A stretch of DNA of 64,000 nt from Corydoras sp. C115 (GCA_019802505.1 JAFMOC010000003.1:1402501-1466500); one strand, 5' to 3'; numbered from the stretch's first letter, positions 26,462 through 39,076 are shown. The notes: a model not told the origin generated them from the letters alone. Made by a program: numbers and translations.

Positions 26462-26749
26462 CTTAATCCTATACTAGGATTGTGGTGGGGTGTCCAGGGG
26501 AGAACGTTTCGGGCACTGGGCAAATACACCCAGGACAGACACACTCATTCACACAGAGGCAATTTAGGAGCAAGTTTGAGCAGCCATTTACCTTGAATCC
26601 ATGTTTTTGGACTGTGAGAGGAAACTGGAACCCAGATTAAACCCACACTGACATGGGAAGAACATGGAAATTCAACCCAGATTGGGATTGTGGATTCATA
26701 TCACTGAGACACATCGCAACATGCAAACCACTAAGCCACCATGTCGCCC
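26462..26749 (-). repeat. tRNA-derived SINE, family A
   Basis: Reverse copy with head GGCGACATGGTGGCTTAGTG at 26,749, TTTTTGGACTGTGAGAGGAA core, CAGGGGAGAACGTTTCGGGC block and a 3' end near TTAATCCTATACTAGG. Confidence 0.85.
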
Positions 26750-28620
26750 GAAACTAAATAATGTAAGTGCCAATACTGTCCTAACCTTTCTTCTGATGAA
26801 TGCGTTTTGGTACTCGATATGTCTCAGACTTCTAGTTTAGCACCCTGTGCACACAAACATTTTCGATATCTTACCATTACAACTCAGTGGAATTTTGGTA
26901 AAGTTGTCTGCCCCTTTGTAGCTCGTTCATTCCACAAGTCTTTTAAGTATTTTTGCTCATTGTGTCAAAAATGCAGTTGTGAAATCAGCAGGACTGGCTT
27001 GCATTCTGTCATCCCATGGTATTGAGGCAAGTAATAAGGCAAAGCATTCTATTCAGATCAAGGGAATTACCCGGCAAACCATTTCTTATTGACCTTGCTT
27101 CGTGAAGGGGACAGTCCTGGTGAAACGTGATGGGACCCACACCACCGACACAGAAGTTAGTAAAATGTCCTTGTATGCAATAATAATCCTTGTATTAATG
27201 ACTGGAACTTGTGCATCGTTGCATAGTTCTGGAATGAGATTGGATAAGACTTGGCAAATTTCCAATCCAATACACTAATCGACATGCTGTGTGAACTTAT
27301 CTAATGTTGACTAGCAGGCCACCCTTAAACTTAAAATAAGCTATTGACATTATATCTTTCCAGATATACAGTAATAGACCAGATCAGGTACTTTCTAAGC
27401 TTTGACATCAGTATTGTATTCATAAACTTTAAAATAACACAATGTGATATACAGCTTCATACATGCAGATATAATTAAGTGGTAAACATGTGTTAGTAAC
27501 TGATATTACTTAAAGTATTTGGTATGATATAATGTGGTTATCTAAACTTCATGAAGTTTGTATGAAAGTAAGTATGAAAAGTCAAGACTGTTATTTGAAT
27601 ATGGGAAGATCAGAGGCTTCAAAATAAGCAGTAGCAGTGGCAGAGGTTTTTCTGCCTGCTAATTAAAACTCATTACCCTTTTGCTCTCCAAGCATGTGAA
27701 GTATTAATAAAGACAGCCATGACAGAACCTCAACACTGAAGAGTCTACAACAAAGAGCTCATACAATTGGCTCCAGTATTATCAGCATGTTGGTTAATAT
27801 GACTTGAAATAGTCATAAAAATGTCTTTGTTAGTGATTTTTAAATACAGTTATCTACAGTAGATGAAAAGTAGATTATATACTTTGGAAGTTTAAGATTT
27901 GACATCCTTTTCATGTTAATAGCTGCCACCTAAAAACGGGTTTCCAATAATAATTCAACCAAATTCACTAAAGTAAATAGGAAACTTGTGACTTTATAAA
28001 AACAGGATCCTCTTATGAAAGATTAGTCACATCAGGTTTTTACTTCCTTGATTTATGGCGCCTTTATCTATGGATTCAGGAAAAGGAACCAAAAAAAATG
28101 AAAAACCAGTGTGAGATGTGGACTTGAAGCTAAACATTTTTGCTAAATGAGGTGCACTTGCTAACTTTTGCATCATTTCAAAGTGATGCCACTTATTCAT
28201 AATTTGCAAAATTCTATCACCAAACTATCAACTGATCTGAATTCAGTTTAACTTTCAAACGTAGGTTACATCCATGATATAACCTTTTTTGTACACTATT
28301 CATCTCTGTTATAATAGACTTTATCTACAAGAAGGAAAAACTTTAATTAGTGCTATTCACACATTCCTATGGTCTTTACCGATATTGTATTTTTTAGGAG
28401 GTCAGATTTTGCTACAGGTATTAGTCATTAACTGAAAATGGGAAATGGTTTGCATAAGAAAAACTAAAATATCACACTGACATGATTTCCTGTAAGAGAA
28501 CATAAATGATAAGGTTTTTGTAAGACTTTAATTAACAGGAAAGAAATAATCAAATATATACAGTATGTAATGCTATCATCAGTATGCCTCATCCTTTTGC
28601 AAACTTGTTCCTATTAGTGG

Positions 28621-28672
<52 letters not shown>

Positions 28673-30575
28673 ACAAAGGTGCATACTGTATTCATACTGG
28701 GGCAGAAAATGACCTACCACTAGTGTAATCATGATGTTGGAATCATACATTTGTCTGAATGCATAAACATTATAAATCGTACAAATTCAGTAGCTAAGGT
28801 GTGTACAAGTAGTTTTGACTGTACAGTACATAACACCAAAAACCCGATCTCCTGGAAACAAATGCAACTGGAACGGATTTTTTTCCCCTGTCCCTTTTTC
28901 TTTCTTTTACCAAGGATAAAATTGATTCTGCAGCGGTTCTCGATTTGTTCTTTGTTTTAGGAAGACAACCATCAAGAACTATTTATCAACATGTGAACAT
29001 TACTCATAACATATATCTTAGATGAAGAGAAATGTTAGTAGAGAGGAAATGAATGAATAGCATGGCTGCAACGATGGCCTGAAGCTCATACTTCTATTAA
29101 ATTTCAATTCTTTATTCGTTCATGTGGAATTTGTTAGATGGCCAAACATCCAGTGGCTGATAAGTCTGTTGATATAAAATGTAAATCAAAGTGCATCAAA
29201 TAACAGCTGCAGTAATAAATGGAATTGAATGAATTTGAGTATTTATTCACTTTACTACTACGGTGAATAGCTTACTAATTAATTGGCGGTTATAACAGTT
29301 CATCATTTAAATGAAATAATTGGGTGAGATGACTTAAGGCAACATGGGACCTGTTTAAAATGTTAACATTATTCATCATGTACCTACAGCAAAAAATCTG
29401 ATTTAAACTACATTTCTGTACAGAATTAATCAACCTTGGTCTCTTTAGATCCTTCTATCCATAGAACCTCTGATTGCTACAGATGGCTAATAACCATATG
29501 GAATGCCCATTCATCCCAGCAGTATTGCAGTCAACCCTGCCATGCATGTCGTAATGAGCAGCTAGAAGGTGGTTTGCACTTGCATGTTAAAAGTGAGCTT
29601 TAGTGCCCTGCAGTTATTGTGAGGACAGCACTTTAAAATGACTGTAATTGCATTTTAACTGCCTTTCCATAAGCAATAAGGCATTTTATTAGTGCTGTAC
29701 CTCCCACCCAGGTGGCAACCTGATCTCTACACCCTGTTGTAATGAAGGCAGGCTTTTTATCTCTTATAATGTAATTTAGCAGAGGCGATAAGGTGTGTTA
29801 ATATTCACGCTGTTGGAAGTTGAAGGAACTGAAATGGACATTATTTGTAGTAAATGTGCACCTTAGTGCTTAGGTACCTGGTAAAAATCGGCTTTAGAAG
29901 TCCGAATCAAGGGTCTGTTTTCCTCATGGCAGCACACAGAAAATGATTTTGCTTACTTTTTTTTCACCAGCTATAAAAGATAAGATGCCCTACACCAGAT
30001 TAAGATGGAAAACATAAGACAGAGGCACATTAGCAGAGCACAGAGATACGAGCAATAACCCTTTACATGTTTAATGCCATAATAAGAGGCAATGTCAAAC
30101 TGATTGCACCGGCCTTGTGGACTGATGGGAGATAGGCTCGCCTGTAATGAGCCCTGTCAAACGGGCAGGTCGGAAACATTATTACACTATCCAGCGAATC
30201 CCATCATTGTATCATTTGTAACCACTCGCACTATGCCACGATAGGCTTATGAATACTTGGTTAACCAAATCTGCCATGCAAGAAATGAGCTTTTCCTGCT
30301 CAGTATTCATGTGTTTGTGGGCAACTGCAATAAAGCAATATTAAAAATGTAGAACATGCAGAAATGTTATAACTGGCTGCATTTGTACATTAATCAGACA
30401 AGCTCTTGGTTGTATTGTTTGTACATGTAGGAGTCGTTACTTTAATTTCCTCATTGGTGTTCTAAATGATGGCCTGCACTCCAATACAGTTTAAAAAGTT
30501 CACTTACTTGAGTGAAATTACCTGCACATAGGTTGATTTTTATGCCATATTTTCACATTTGAGGAAACACCTTAT
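26750..30575. other. gene-free stretch with (TG)n and candidate conserved blocks
   Basis: No gene recognised. A (TG)n tract lies at 28,621-28,671. From about 29,440 to 30,300 the sequence is non-repetitive, of mixed composition and rich in TAAT and ATTA cores, so conserved noncoding DNA is possible. No open frame there has splice signals. Confidence 0.3.
28621..28671. repeat. (TG)n microsatellite
   Basis: About 25 uninterrupted TG units. Confidence 0.97.
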
Positions 30576-30867
30576 CTCATTATCTCCTGCTTAATCCTAA
30601 ACTAGGGTTGTGGGGGTTCCCCATGCCAATACAGAGGAGAACATTTTGGGAACTGGGCAGATACACCCAGGAGAGGGCACAAAATTAATTGCTGGGCACA
30701 CAGGCGCGCACACACACTATACTGTATGGGGCAATTTGGATAGGGACATCTATGTTTTTAGACTGTGAAAAACACAAAGAAAAATGGGGAAAACTCCACC
30801 CAGATTGGGATTCGAACCTGAATCCCCAGTACTGAAAGGCGGGCGCACTAACCACTAAGTCACTGTG
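30576..30867 (-). repeat. tRNA-derived SINE, family A
   Basis: Reverse copy: head near 30,867, box B GGTTCGAATCC, GGTTCCCCATGCCAATACAG block and a 3' end near the CTCATTATCTCCTGC tail. Confidence 0.8.
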
Positions 30868-31212
30868 AGCAAATGTGTAAATAAAAGAAACTAAAACTAA
30901 TGCAAATGTTTATTACACATTAAACCATTTAAACATCACTAAATATCTTTAAAATATCTGGTTAACCACTGCTGGTTTGGTGTGTAAGCAGTTACTGTAG
31001 GTGGCGCTAGTCTACATGTGCAGTGACACCGAATGAGCCTGGGCAGTTTGTAAAATACTTACTGGTGAAGTACAAAAAACAACTGGCATGTAACTGATCA
31101 GGATTTAGATTTTTTTTTCTAGTTATTGATTTTTGGTAAGATATGGGAACCCCCCCCCTCCCATCTCATCATGAGTCTGCCATGATGCAACTGCAATTTA
31201 GCTAGTGCACCT

Positions 31213-31505
31213 GGGGCAGTCGTAGGCTTGTGGTTAAGGAACCAGCCTTGCAACTTAAAAGTCCTTGGTTAGATTCCCGGTTTGACCAAGTACCATTACT
31301 GAAGTGCCCTTGGGCAAGGCAGCTAACCCCAATTGCCCCCCGGCGCCGTGCACAAGGCTGCCCACCGCTCCGGGCACGTGTGCTCACGTCGCTCAGCGTG
31401 TGTGTGTGTATATGTGTGTTTCACTGCACCGATGGGTTAAATGTATAGGACGGATTCCTCTGTTTGTAATCAAAGTAGGCAATATTGATCACTTTATTAC
31501 TTAAA
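31213..31505 (+). repeat. tRNA-derived SINE, family B (well preserved)
   Basis: GGGGCAGTCGTAGGCTTGTG head, AACCAGCCTTGCAACT, CCCTTGGGCAAGGCAGCTAA, GCCCACCGCTCCGGGC and the end TTGATCACTTTATTAC. It is the best-preserved family B copy in the window. Confidence 0.88.
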
Positions 31506-32251
31506 CGATTCTCTCTTAAACCACTGACACTTGAAGTTTATGTAGCATATACATGTTTATATAAATACTGTTATGTTACCTGGTCTCACTGCGCTACAGT
31601 AGAGATGCTGCATTTCTAACAGGTTCCAGAATGTAAACAATATCCTGCTGCATTATTTTTTAATGACCATGTTAAACATATTTTAATTAATCCTTATAGA
31701 ACTCTTTTCTACTCTCATTGCCTGGTGAGCAATATATTAAAAATATCATCATTTATACATGAAACACCTGGTGCTTCAGGCAAATATATGAGCCACAGGT
31801 GAAATACCCCATTCCCAGAAAATCTTATTTAAAACCTTGGTAAAAAAAATCATTTACAAAAGCAATTTTATTTTTCTAATGAATTTTACATTACTGGTTC
31901 TGTATTTGTTGGTGACTGGGTGTTCAGAGGTGTCTGGAAATTTGGATCTGATAATTGCCTTTCTAATATAGATAGATATTATCTAATAATATCTAAGGTA
32001 TCCTTAGAGAAACCTCCAACTAACAGCTTTTGTATGTGCTTTCAAAAGAATATCTATACAATAAAATGTATACTATTCAATGAAGCAGGTCAATGCAAAT
32101 ATGCATGATTTCTCAAAAACTGCATTAAATCATCTCATGCTTGTGCATCTCATACTTTGCTTTTCCCATTTAAAGCTTTACTGTTTTTCTATACCTGACT
32201 CCGGTCTCTCAAGAATTATTTGTAGTCTGACACCATGCAATCAAAGAGCCA

Positions 32252-32255
<4 letters not shown>

Positions 32256-32314
<59 letters not shown>
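32256..32314. repeat. (TA)n microsatellite, left flank of a Tc1 element
   Basis: About 29 TA units ending at the Tc1-like insertion. The tract resumes at 33,924 on the other side of the element. Confidence 0.95.
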
Positions 32315-32317
<3 letters not shown>

Positions 32318-33920
32318 TGGGTTGCAAAAGTATTCATACCCCTTGAACTTTTCCATATTTTGTCACATTACAACCACAAACATAAATATATTTCACTGGA
32401 ATTTAATGTGAAAGACCAACACAAAGTGGTATACAATTGTGAAGTGGAAAGAAAATTATACATGAATCAAAACATTTTTTACAAATAAAAAACTAATAAG
32501 TGCGACGTGCAAAAGTATTCAGCCCCCTTTTCCCTGAGTGCAACCAATTGCATTCAGAAGTTGCCTGATGAGTGCTAATGACTCAAAAGGGTCCACCTGT
32601 GTGTAATCTAATCTCAGTACAAATACAGCTGCTCCGTGACGGCCTCAGATGTTGGTTAAGAGAATATTGGGGAGCAAACAGCATCATGAAGTCCAAAGAA
32701 CACACCAGACAGGTTAGGAATATGGTTTTGGAGAAGTTTAAAGCAGGCTTAGGTTATAAAAAGATTTCCCAAGCTTTGAACATCTCACGGAGCACTGTTC
32801 AATCCATCATCCGGAAATGGAAAGAGTATGGCACCACAGTAAACCTGCCAAGACAAGGCCGTCCACCTAAACTTACAGGCCGAACAAGGAGATCACTGAT
32901 CAGAGAGGCAGCCAAGAGGCCCATGGTGACTCTGGATGAAATGCAGAGAGTCACAGCTCAGGTGGGGGAAACTGTCCACAGGACAACAATTAGTCGTGCA
33001 CTACACAAATGTGGTCTTTATGGAAGAGTGGCAAGGAGAAAGCCATTGTTAAAAGAAAACCATAAGAAGTCCCGTTTGCAGTTTGCCAGAAGCCATGTTG
33101 AGGACACAGCAAACATGTGGAAGAAGGTGCTTTGGTCAGACGAGACCAAAATTGAACTTTTTGGCCACAATGCAAAACGCTATGTGTGGCGGAGAAATAA
33201 CACTGCACATCACTCTGAAAACACCATCCCCACTGTCAAATATGGTGGTGGCAGCATCATGCTCTAGGGGTGCTTCTCTTCAGCAGGGACCGGGAAGTTG
33301 GTCAAAGTTGATGGGAAGATGGATGGAGCCAAATACAGGGCAATCTTGGAAGAAAACCTGTTGGAGTCAGCAAAAGATTTGAGACTGGGGCGGAGGTTCA
33401 CCTTCCAGCAGGACAACGACCCTAAACATAAAGCCAGAGCTACAATGGAGTGGTTTAAAAAAAAGAATATTCATGTGTTAGAATGGCCCAGTCAGAGTCC
33501 AGACCTAAACCCAATTGAGAATTTGTGGCAAGATCTCAAAACTGCTGTTCACAAACGCTCTCCATCCAATCTGACTGAGCTTGAGCAGTTTTGCAAGGAG
33601 GAGTGGGCAAGAATTTCAGTCACTAGATGTGCAAAGCTGGTGGAGACATACCCTAAAAGACTTGCAGCTGTAATTGCAGCAAAAGGTGGCTCCACAAAGT
33701 ATTGACTCAGGGGGGCTGAATACTTTTGCACGTCGCACTTATTAGTTTTTTATTTGTAAAAAATGTTTTGATTCATGTATAATTTTCTTTCCACTTCACA
33801 ATTGTATACCACTTTGTGTTGGTCTTTCACATTAAATTCCAGTGAAATATATTTATGTTTGTGGTTGTAATGTGACAAAATATGGAAAAGTTCAAGGGGT
33901 ATGAATACTTTTGCAACCCA

Positions 33921-33923
<3 letters not shown>
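32315..33923 (+). mobile_element. Tc1-like transposon with ~213-bp inverted repeats, 1,609 bp
   Basis: Starts CAGTGGGTTGCAAAAGTATT and ends with its exact reverse complement; flanking TA at 32,313-32,314 and 33,924-33,925. The inverted repeats extend about 213 bp (32,315-32,527 and 33,711-33,923) and look identical by eye, with an inner CAAAAGTATTCAGCCCCC repeat near 32,510 (IR/DR type). It sits inside a (TA)n tract. The transposase gene is full length except for one in-frame stop. Confidence 0.95.
32686..33705 (+). pseudogene. Tc1-family transposase, single nonsense mutation
   Basis: Starts at the Met at 32,686 (M-K-S-K-E-H-T-R-Q) and stays in one frame to the stop at 33,703-33,705, 340 codons in all. 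The only break is a TAG at 33,265-33,267, in the position of Trp in the conserved GGGSIMLWGCF motif. TGG to TAG is a one-base change. The N-terminal helix-turn-helix (KISQALNISRSTVQSIIRKW), the GRPPKL linker, LWSDETKIELF, FQQDNDPKHK and LNPIENLW motifs are all in place, so the DD34E triad is preserved on both sides of the stop. The gene is related to but clearly different from the transposase at 14,805-15,827. Confidence 0.93.
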
Positions 33924-33968
<45 letters not shown>

Positions 33969-33993
33969 TTCAGAGCTTTTGACTTTTAGTGTG

Positions 33994-34071
<78 letters not shown>
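33924..34071. repeat. (TA)n tracts
   Basis: TA runs at 33,924-33,966 and about 34,000-34,071, separated by a short unique piece. The first is the right flank of the Tc1 insertion. Confidence 0.95.
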
Positions 34072-34074
<3 letters not shown>

Positions 34075-34510
34075 TATATTTGGACAGATGGTGGTTTTAT
34101 ACTTATTTGGATAATAGTAGTTGTACCTTTTGGGCAACAGCAGTTTGATAGTCTATTAGCGGGAGGTTTTTGAACTGCCAGACCCCCACTGATAACAGCC
34201 CGGGTCATCTGTTGAAAACTGAACTCTTGTTCCACCCATGTGAAGCAACAAGGAAGATTATCGAAAAATCATTAATGAAGTTAATTAATGTCAGCGAAGT
34301 GTCTGCAGCTCCAGCTTTTGTTCTGAGAAAATGTATAATTGCCTATACTGGCGTCAATTTATCACTATCTTCCGTTCCGTCCCAGTGAAACTGTAATTTT
34401 GTGCATAACATTCTTGTTGCACAAAACACTTTTTTTCAGTCTTAAACTTCCTTTCCCAATGTCTTTTATTCTAAATTTAATTAAAAACACTCAAAATGGA
34501 TTTTCATATT

Positions 34511-34793
34511 GGGTGACATATTGGTTAACAGGTTTGAATCCTGAATCTGGGTGTTTCCATGTTCTTCTTGTGTGGGTTTTCTTTGGGTTCTCCGGTTTCC
34601 TCCCACAGTCCAAAAACATGGATTAAAGGTGAACTGGATGCTTTAAATTGCTCCTTTATAGTGGGTGGGTGAGTGAGTGAGTGGGTGGGTGGGTGGCCAC
34701 TGATATATTAATGCCCTGTCCTGGGTGTATTTGCCCAGCACCCAAAACATTTTCCCCTGGATGGGCATGAGGAACTCTTATCCAATAATAGAT
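34511..34793 (+). repeat. tRNA-derived SINE, family A
   Basis: Diverged head, box-B-like GGTTTGAATCC, GGTTCTCCGGTTTCCTCCCA core, an expanded GTGGGTGGGTGAGTGAG segment, GTCCTGGGTGTATTTGCCCA and GGATGGGCATGAGGAAC. Confidence 0.82.
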
Positions 34794-35382
34794 GTTGCTG
34801 GTTCTGCATATGACAATTAAATGTTTAACTTAATGCTTAAAGACAGTTCACATCTTTATCTAGATAGATCCTTTATAATCATGAATGAGATTGTTTGTTA
34901 TGAAACTAGATCAGGTCTGTGGTTCCACTGATAATGATTGTGGTTCTGTGGGGGGAAAAAGTATTTAAAATTAGTCAAATAACACAATTGAATCCAGTGG
35001 CTTCATAATAAATAATAAATCTATCATATCTGTTGTGTTTTTTAAGAAAGAAAAAAAACGTTTTCTAAACGTCAGCTGAAGATCGGCTTGCTAGAGCTTT
35101 CCCCCAATGTAACTGGACAAGAGTATTGATATATTGAGGAAGGCTCAGTCCTCACTGGCCACTGACTAGTTCAAATTACATTGTTGTTAATGTGCAAGGG
35201 TTCTTCTGCCACCAAGAGGATACATCATACCACTACAGTACACATCAGTGAGTGAACATTCAGAAGGATAATGCAGTGTCCACAAGAGATCGGATGATCA
35301 GGACAACCCAATGACCAATGAGCCTAATCTGCAATGTAAATAGTCAGAAGGCAGGTTGACAATATATTAACAAAAAAAATCT

Positions 35383-35651
35383 CATCTCATCATCTTCCGC
35401 TTAATCCTCCACTAGGGTCACAGGGGGGTTCCCTATGCCCATCCAAAGGAGGACATTTTGAGAGCTGGGCAGATACACCGAGGACAGGGTGCCAATCGTT
35501 CACTGGACACAGACACTATATAATGTGAATTTAAAGCAGACAACTCCATATTTAAGACTGTGGGCAAAAACCAAAGAATCCAGAGAGAACTCATGTAGTC
35601 ATGAGGAGAACCCAGATCGCTGTTTGAACCTGGATCCCCAGCGCTGAGGAG
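35383..35651 (-). repeat. tRNA-derived SINE, family A
   Basis: Reverse copy lacking the last part of the tRNA head. GGTTCCCTATGCCCATCCAA, GGGCAGATACACCGAGGACA and the 3' end TCATCATCTTCCGCTTAATC are present. Confidence 0.82.
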
Positions 35652-36111
35652 TTTTGCCACTGTCTCTTTGGCTTGGGTTTAGTTTCGAAAACCTGGTTTT
35701 AAACTTTGTTTTCAGGTATTAACTGAATGAAATGTCAATAGAATAGCGGTTTTAAATAGAAACTGATTACTGGTTTAAATGTAAGACGGTGAATAAGTAG
35801 GTTATAAAAATATTTTGAAGCCACAATGAAGTGGCAGTCTGTATACTTTACCCTAGTTTGCTGGATTGATGGAAATTGGGTGGACTAATACAAGATGTCT
35901 AATGATTTGTGTTATTGTAAAATAACTTAAAACATGTTTCTTTTAAAGGATTGTCATCATGTAACTTAATAAATGAAACGTGGTTCAAATGTTTGAATTG
36001 AGCTGGTAAACAGAACTTAATTATTGAAAAAAAAATCTTGCAGCAGAAAAAAAGAAAAGCAAAAAGCTTTAAACTGAATTTGTTTCATCTCTGTGTTTCT
36101 TCTCTTCTCAG

Positions 36112-36338
36112 TGTTCATCATGGCATCTGGTCTACTGATCTATCCCTTTGGATTAAACTCCAATTTGGTCAAGTCTTTCTGTGGCGACTCTGACATCTAC
36201 TACGCCGGAAACTGCCAGATTGGTTGGGGCTACATGCTGGCCATCGTTGGTGTCATGCTCACCCTCTTCCTGCCTTTTTTTGCCAAGTACGCCCCAAAAG
36301 AGCATCTCTCACCCACCCCTCTACCCACGCTTTTATAA
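36112..36338 (+). CDS. lhfpl7: LHFPL-family tetraspan protein, last coding exon (closest to LHFPL7/TMEM211)
   Basis: LHFPL proteins are small four-helix membrane proteins. This exon follows a strong acceptor (TTTCTTCTCTTCTCAG, ending 36,111), begins in phase 1 (two bases of a split codon) and runs 75 codons to TAA at 36,336-36,338. It encodes the end of the third helix (F-I-M-A-S-G-L-L-I-Y-P-F-G-L), an extracellular loop with two Cys and the YYAGNCQIGWGYM motif, the fourth helix (LAIVGVMLTLFLPFFA) and a short Lys/Pro/Thr tail. From memory human TMEM211/LHFPL7 has the same loop pattern (C, six to eight residues, YY-G-C--GWGYM), better than LHFPL1-6, but I could not align them. Upstream exons were not found, so the gene either starts before 1, has very large introns, or is a partial copy. 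A possible poly(A) signal AATAAA is at 36,686-36,691. Confidence 0.7.
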
Positions 36339-36720
36339 ATCCTCCGTCACACCCATCTGCTCAGAGTCTCGAGCTGCATTGTTTTTACCTTGGTGAACGA
36401 TGTTTTTCATTTTGGAATATGCTTCCAGAAGAGCCATTCTTTTTGATGTGTGATGTGTCGCATTGTCTTCCGTTATCAGATAAGCTACTTCCATTCACCG
36501 CTGTTCACGCATTATCGTACAAACTGGTTTTCTTACATTTTTTGAGGAAACAACCTGTAAAAAGTCTCTTCTTTCTTACTAAGAACTAACCCATGGTGTA
36601 GATTAACGAAAAAAGAATGAAATGAATTCAAATCAGCATTTTTTGACAGCAAATGCCAGAAAAGTAGACGGAGACTATTCAGAAAATAAATCTAGCATTC
36701 TGGAGTTTTTACCAGACACA
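36339..36720 (+). other. probable 3' UTR of the LHFPL-type gene
   Basis: Repeat-free sequence following the stop codon, with AATAAA at 36,686-36,691. No other transcript end signal is stronger nearby. Confidence 0.5.
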
Positions 36721-36970
36721 AATGAATGCACTTAACCTGAGCGGACAATAAGAAGCAATTTTACACACTACAGGGACTGTTTGACCCCAAGAGCAAGAAT
36801 GCATCCTTCAGTAAAATCAGTAAATATATACAAACAGCTGACTTGAGATGCTGATACAACACAACTGAACACTGTGTCTAACAGGCTATAAAGGAATTAA
36901 TATTAAGTCCTAATTAATCATTTAATTTTCCAAACTTATTAACAATATTATTTGATATGTTGTTTTATAC

Positions 36971-37310
36971 GCGGCACAGTGGCTTAGTGGTTAGCACGTT
37001 CGCCTCTCAGCACTAGGGATTCCAGGTTCGAATCCCAATCTGGGTGGAGTTTCCATGTTCTCCCCGTGTCCGCGTGGGTTTCCTCCGGGTTCTCCGGTTT
37101 CCTCCCACAGTCAAAAACATGGATCAAGGTCAATTGAATTCTACAAATTACCCGGAATAGAGTGTGTGAGTGTGTGTCCAGCGATAGATTGGCACCCTGT
37201 CCTGGGTGTATCTGCCCAGCACCCGAAACGTTTCCCTAGATGGGCATGGGGAACCCCACTGCAAACCTAATATAGGATAAAGCGGAAGATAGTAGATGGA
37301 TGGATGGATG
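36971..37310 (+). repeat. tRNA-derived SINE, family A (full length)
   Basis: Head GCGGCACAGTGGCTTAGTGG, box B GGTTCGAATCC, all core blocks, and the tail GTAGATGGATGGATGGATG. Confidence 0.92.
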
Positions 37311-37719
37311 TTATTTAATACCATTAGTTGTGACTACAGTAGACCAAGTAACAGCAGAGGAATGTGTAGTTTATCACTTAAATGTTTAGTGAAACAGTCC
37401 CTACATCAACATGGTCAGCTTTGATCTCCTTTCTACAAAACCCGTATAACACTTGACTTAAAATTTCCCAAGTATCCTGCAACCTGTAGGCCCATTATTG
37501 CTCTCAAGCAGCGGATGTGTTAAATATATTCCAATTGTACAATTTTTTCCCCTGTATTTCAAACTTTTCTTACACCGAACATCCAGGATTATTCAAGATC
37601 AGGAAATTAGAAAAAAAAATATCAGCATTTGCTGAAAGAAAGGAACATTTGTCCTGCAAAGATAGTCTACTGGTTGTTGAAGGTAATTGAAAAAAGGGCA
37701 CCCTTTTTGTGATAAGCCC

Positions 37720-37990
37720 TAATTTTCATGGAACATGTTCCAAAGCCCGTTAATTTAATTGTAATTTTACTGACAGAAAAGGGCCACACTGTCAATATCA
37801 ACTGGATCATGAGAAGCAAAGGAGCCCAATTAGACTATGGCCAAAATACAGTGCTTAGTCTGCTGATAAGGTTTCGGCAGACTGACGGATACGCATCTCA
37901 ATGAAATTATCAAGACATGCTGTGTATCGTGGATGTGACTGTCTCTCTGTGGCCTCTAATTTGATCAAATCCCACTGCTGGATGGAGGAG
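37720..37990. other. non-repetitive block, candidate conserved noncoding element
   Basis: Complex sequence rich in TAAT, ATTA and TGACAG-type cores, without coding or repeat signature. Inference from texture only. Confidence 0.2.
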
Positions 37991-38659
37991 AATCCTATTA
38001 CTAAAGATTGCGGGACCTTCGTGCTCTGTGGTTCAGTGATGTAAATAATTCACTGAGTTACTGCAGGGCACCTTGTCAGTGTGCACACTATTTTATTCAT
38101 CCACAGAAAACACTGTGGATCGAAAAACCTGTGATCATCACTGGATGTGAAAAGACAGCAAACTTTACACATGCAGTAAACAGGTCAGGATTGAACCAGG
38201 ACCCCAAAGCTGTGAGGCGCAGAGACCACCGACTGCTGTTCAGCGTTATTATTGCAATTGCAGCTTCTTGTCGAGTGTTGCGTTTCTGGGCTATAAACAA
38301 CCAACATTGTTCTTCAGACATTAAAAAACAAGTAAATGTTTTGTTCTGCCCTAACCAACTTGTGCCTTTTTTACCATGACTAAGAAGACTTCTAATACCA
38401 TCGATCAGGTTACTTCTGCTGAAACTGTCATTTTGTAGATGTTTACTCCATTGTGCATTTCCGTATGTTTTTAGTTCGTTCTATATGCAGAGGGGGTTGT
38501 TCTTCCTGTAAATCTTCAACCGATCAAGTTCACATTAAAAAAGAAAACTGGGATTAAATCAGTCTGGCTTCTTGATAAAAAGAAAATCACATTTAATGTA
38601 TTAAAATCAATTTAAACCAATTTGGTCCGGAGTTAGAATGTAAAGCCCAGAAATCACAA

Positions 38660-38995
38660 AACAGCTGTACAATTTTATACTATGGGGCAAATGTCACTCC
38701 ATATCGCTCTACACTGCTAAATGGTGGAATGATTTTTCCCAACCCTGTCCATAATGCTTGAGACAGTCAGCACCTTCAAAAACAACTCAAAACACATCTC
38801 TTTAAAAAATATTTGCTGTAACAAATGTTAAAACACCATAAAGTAAATGTGGGCATTGAAACCTGATTGGTGGATGATCAGCTTTGATTATACTAGAGTG
38901 TGACTGGTAACTTCTTAAACTGACTTGTGGTGTTCTCTCATTTATTAGTGATTTTGCATAAAAGCTTCTGCTAAGTGACAATGTAAATGTAAGTG
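38660..38995 (+). repeat. LINE 3'-end fragment (L2/CR1-like)
   Basis: The segment with GCTAAATGGTGGAATGATTT, then CAGCACCTTCAAAAACAACT and CACATCTCTTTAAAAAATAT, resembles the decayed C-terminal end of fish LINE reverse transcriptases (the KTHLF region). It is followed by TGCATAAAAGCTTCTGCTAA, a tail also shared by fish SINEs. No intact frame remains. Confidence 0.5.
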
Positions 38996-39076
38996 TGTGT
39001 CAAAAAAAATGAGATATTTTCCACCACCAGGCCCATAATGTTAGTTTAAGTTTATAAAAGTAGATTTTCTGTAAAA

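Noticed and set aside
33750..34235. 161-codon open frame on the minus strand, and the partner on +
   Set aside because: Reads through (TA)n as Ile-Tyr repeats and through a Tc1 terminal repeat.
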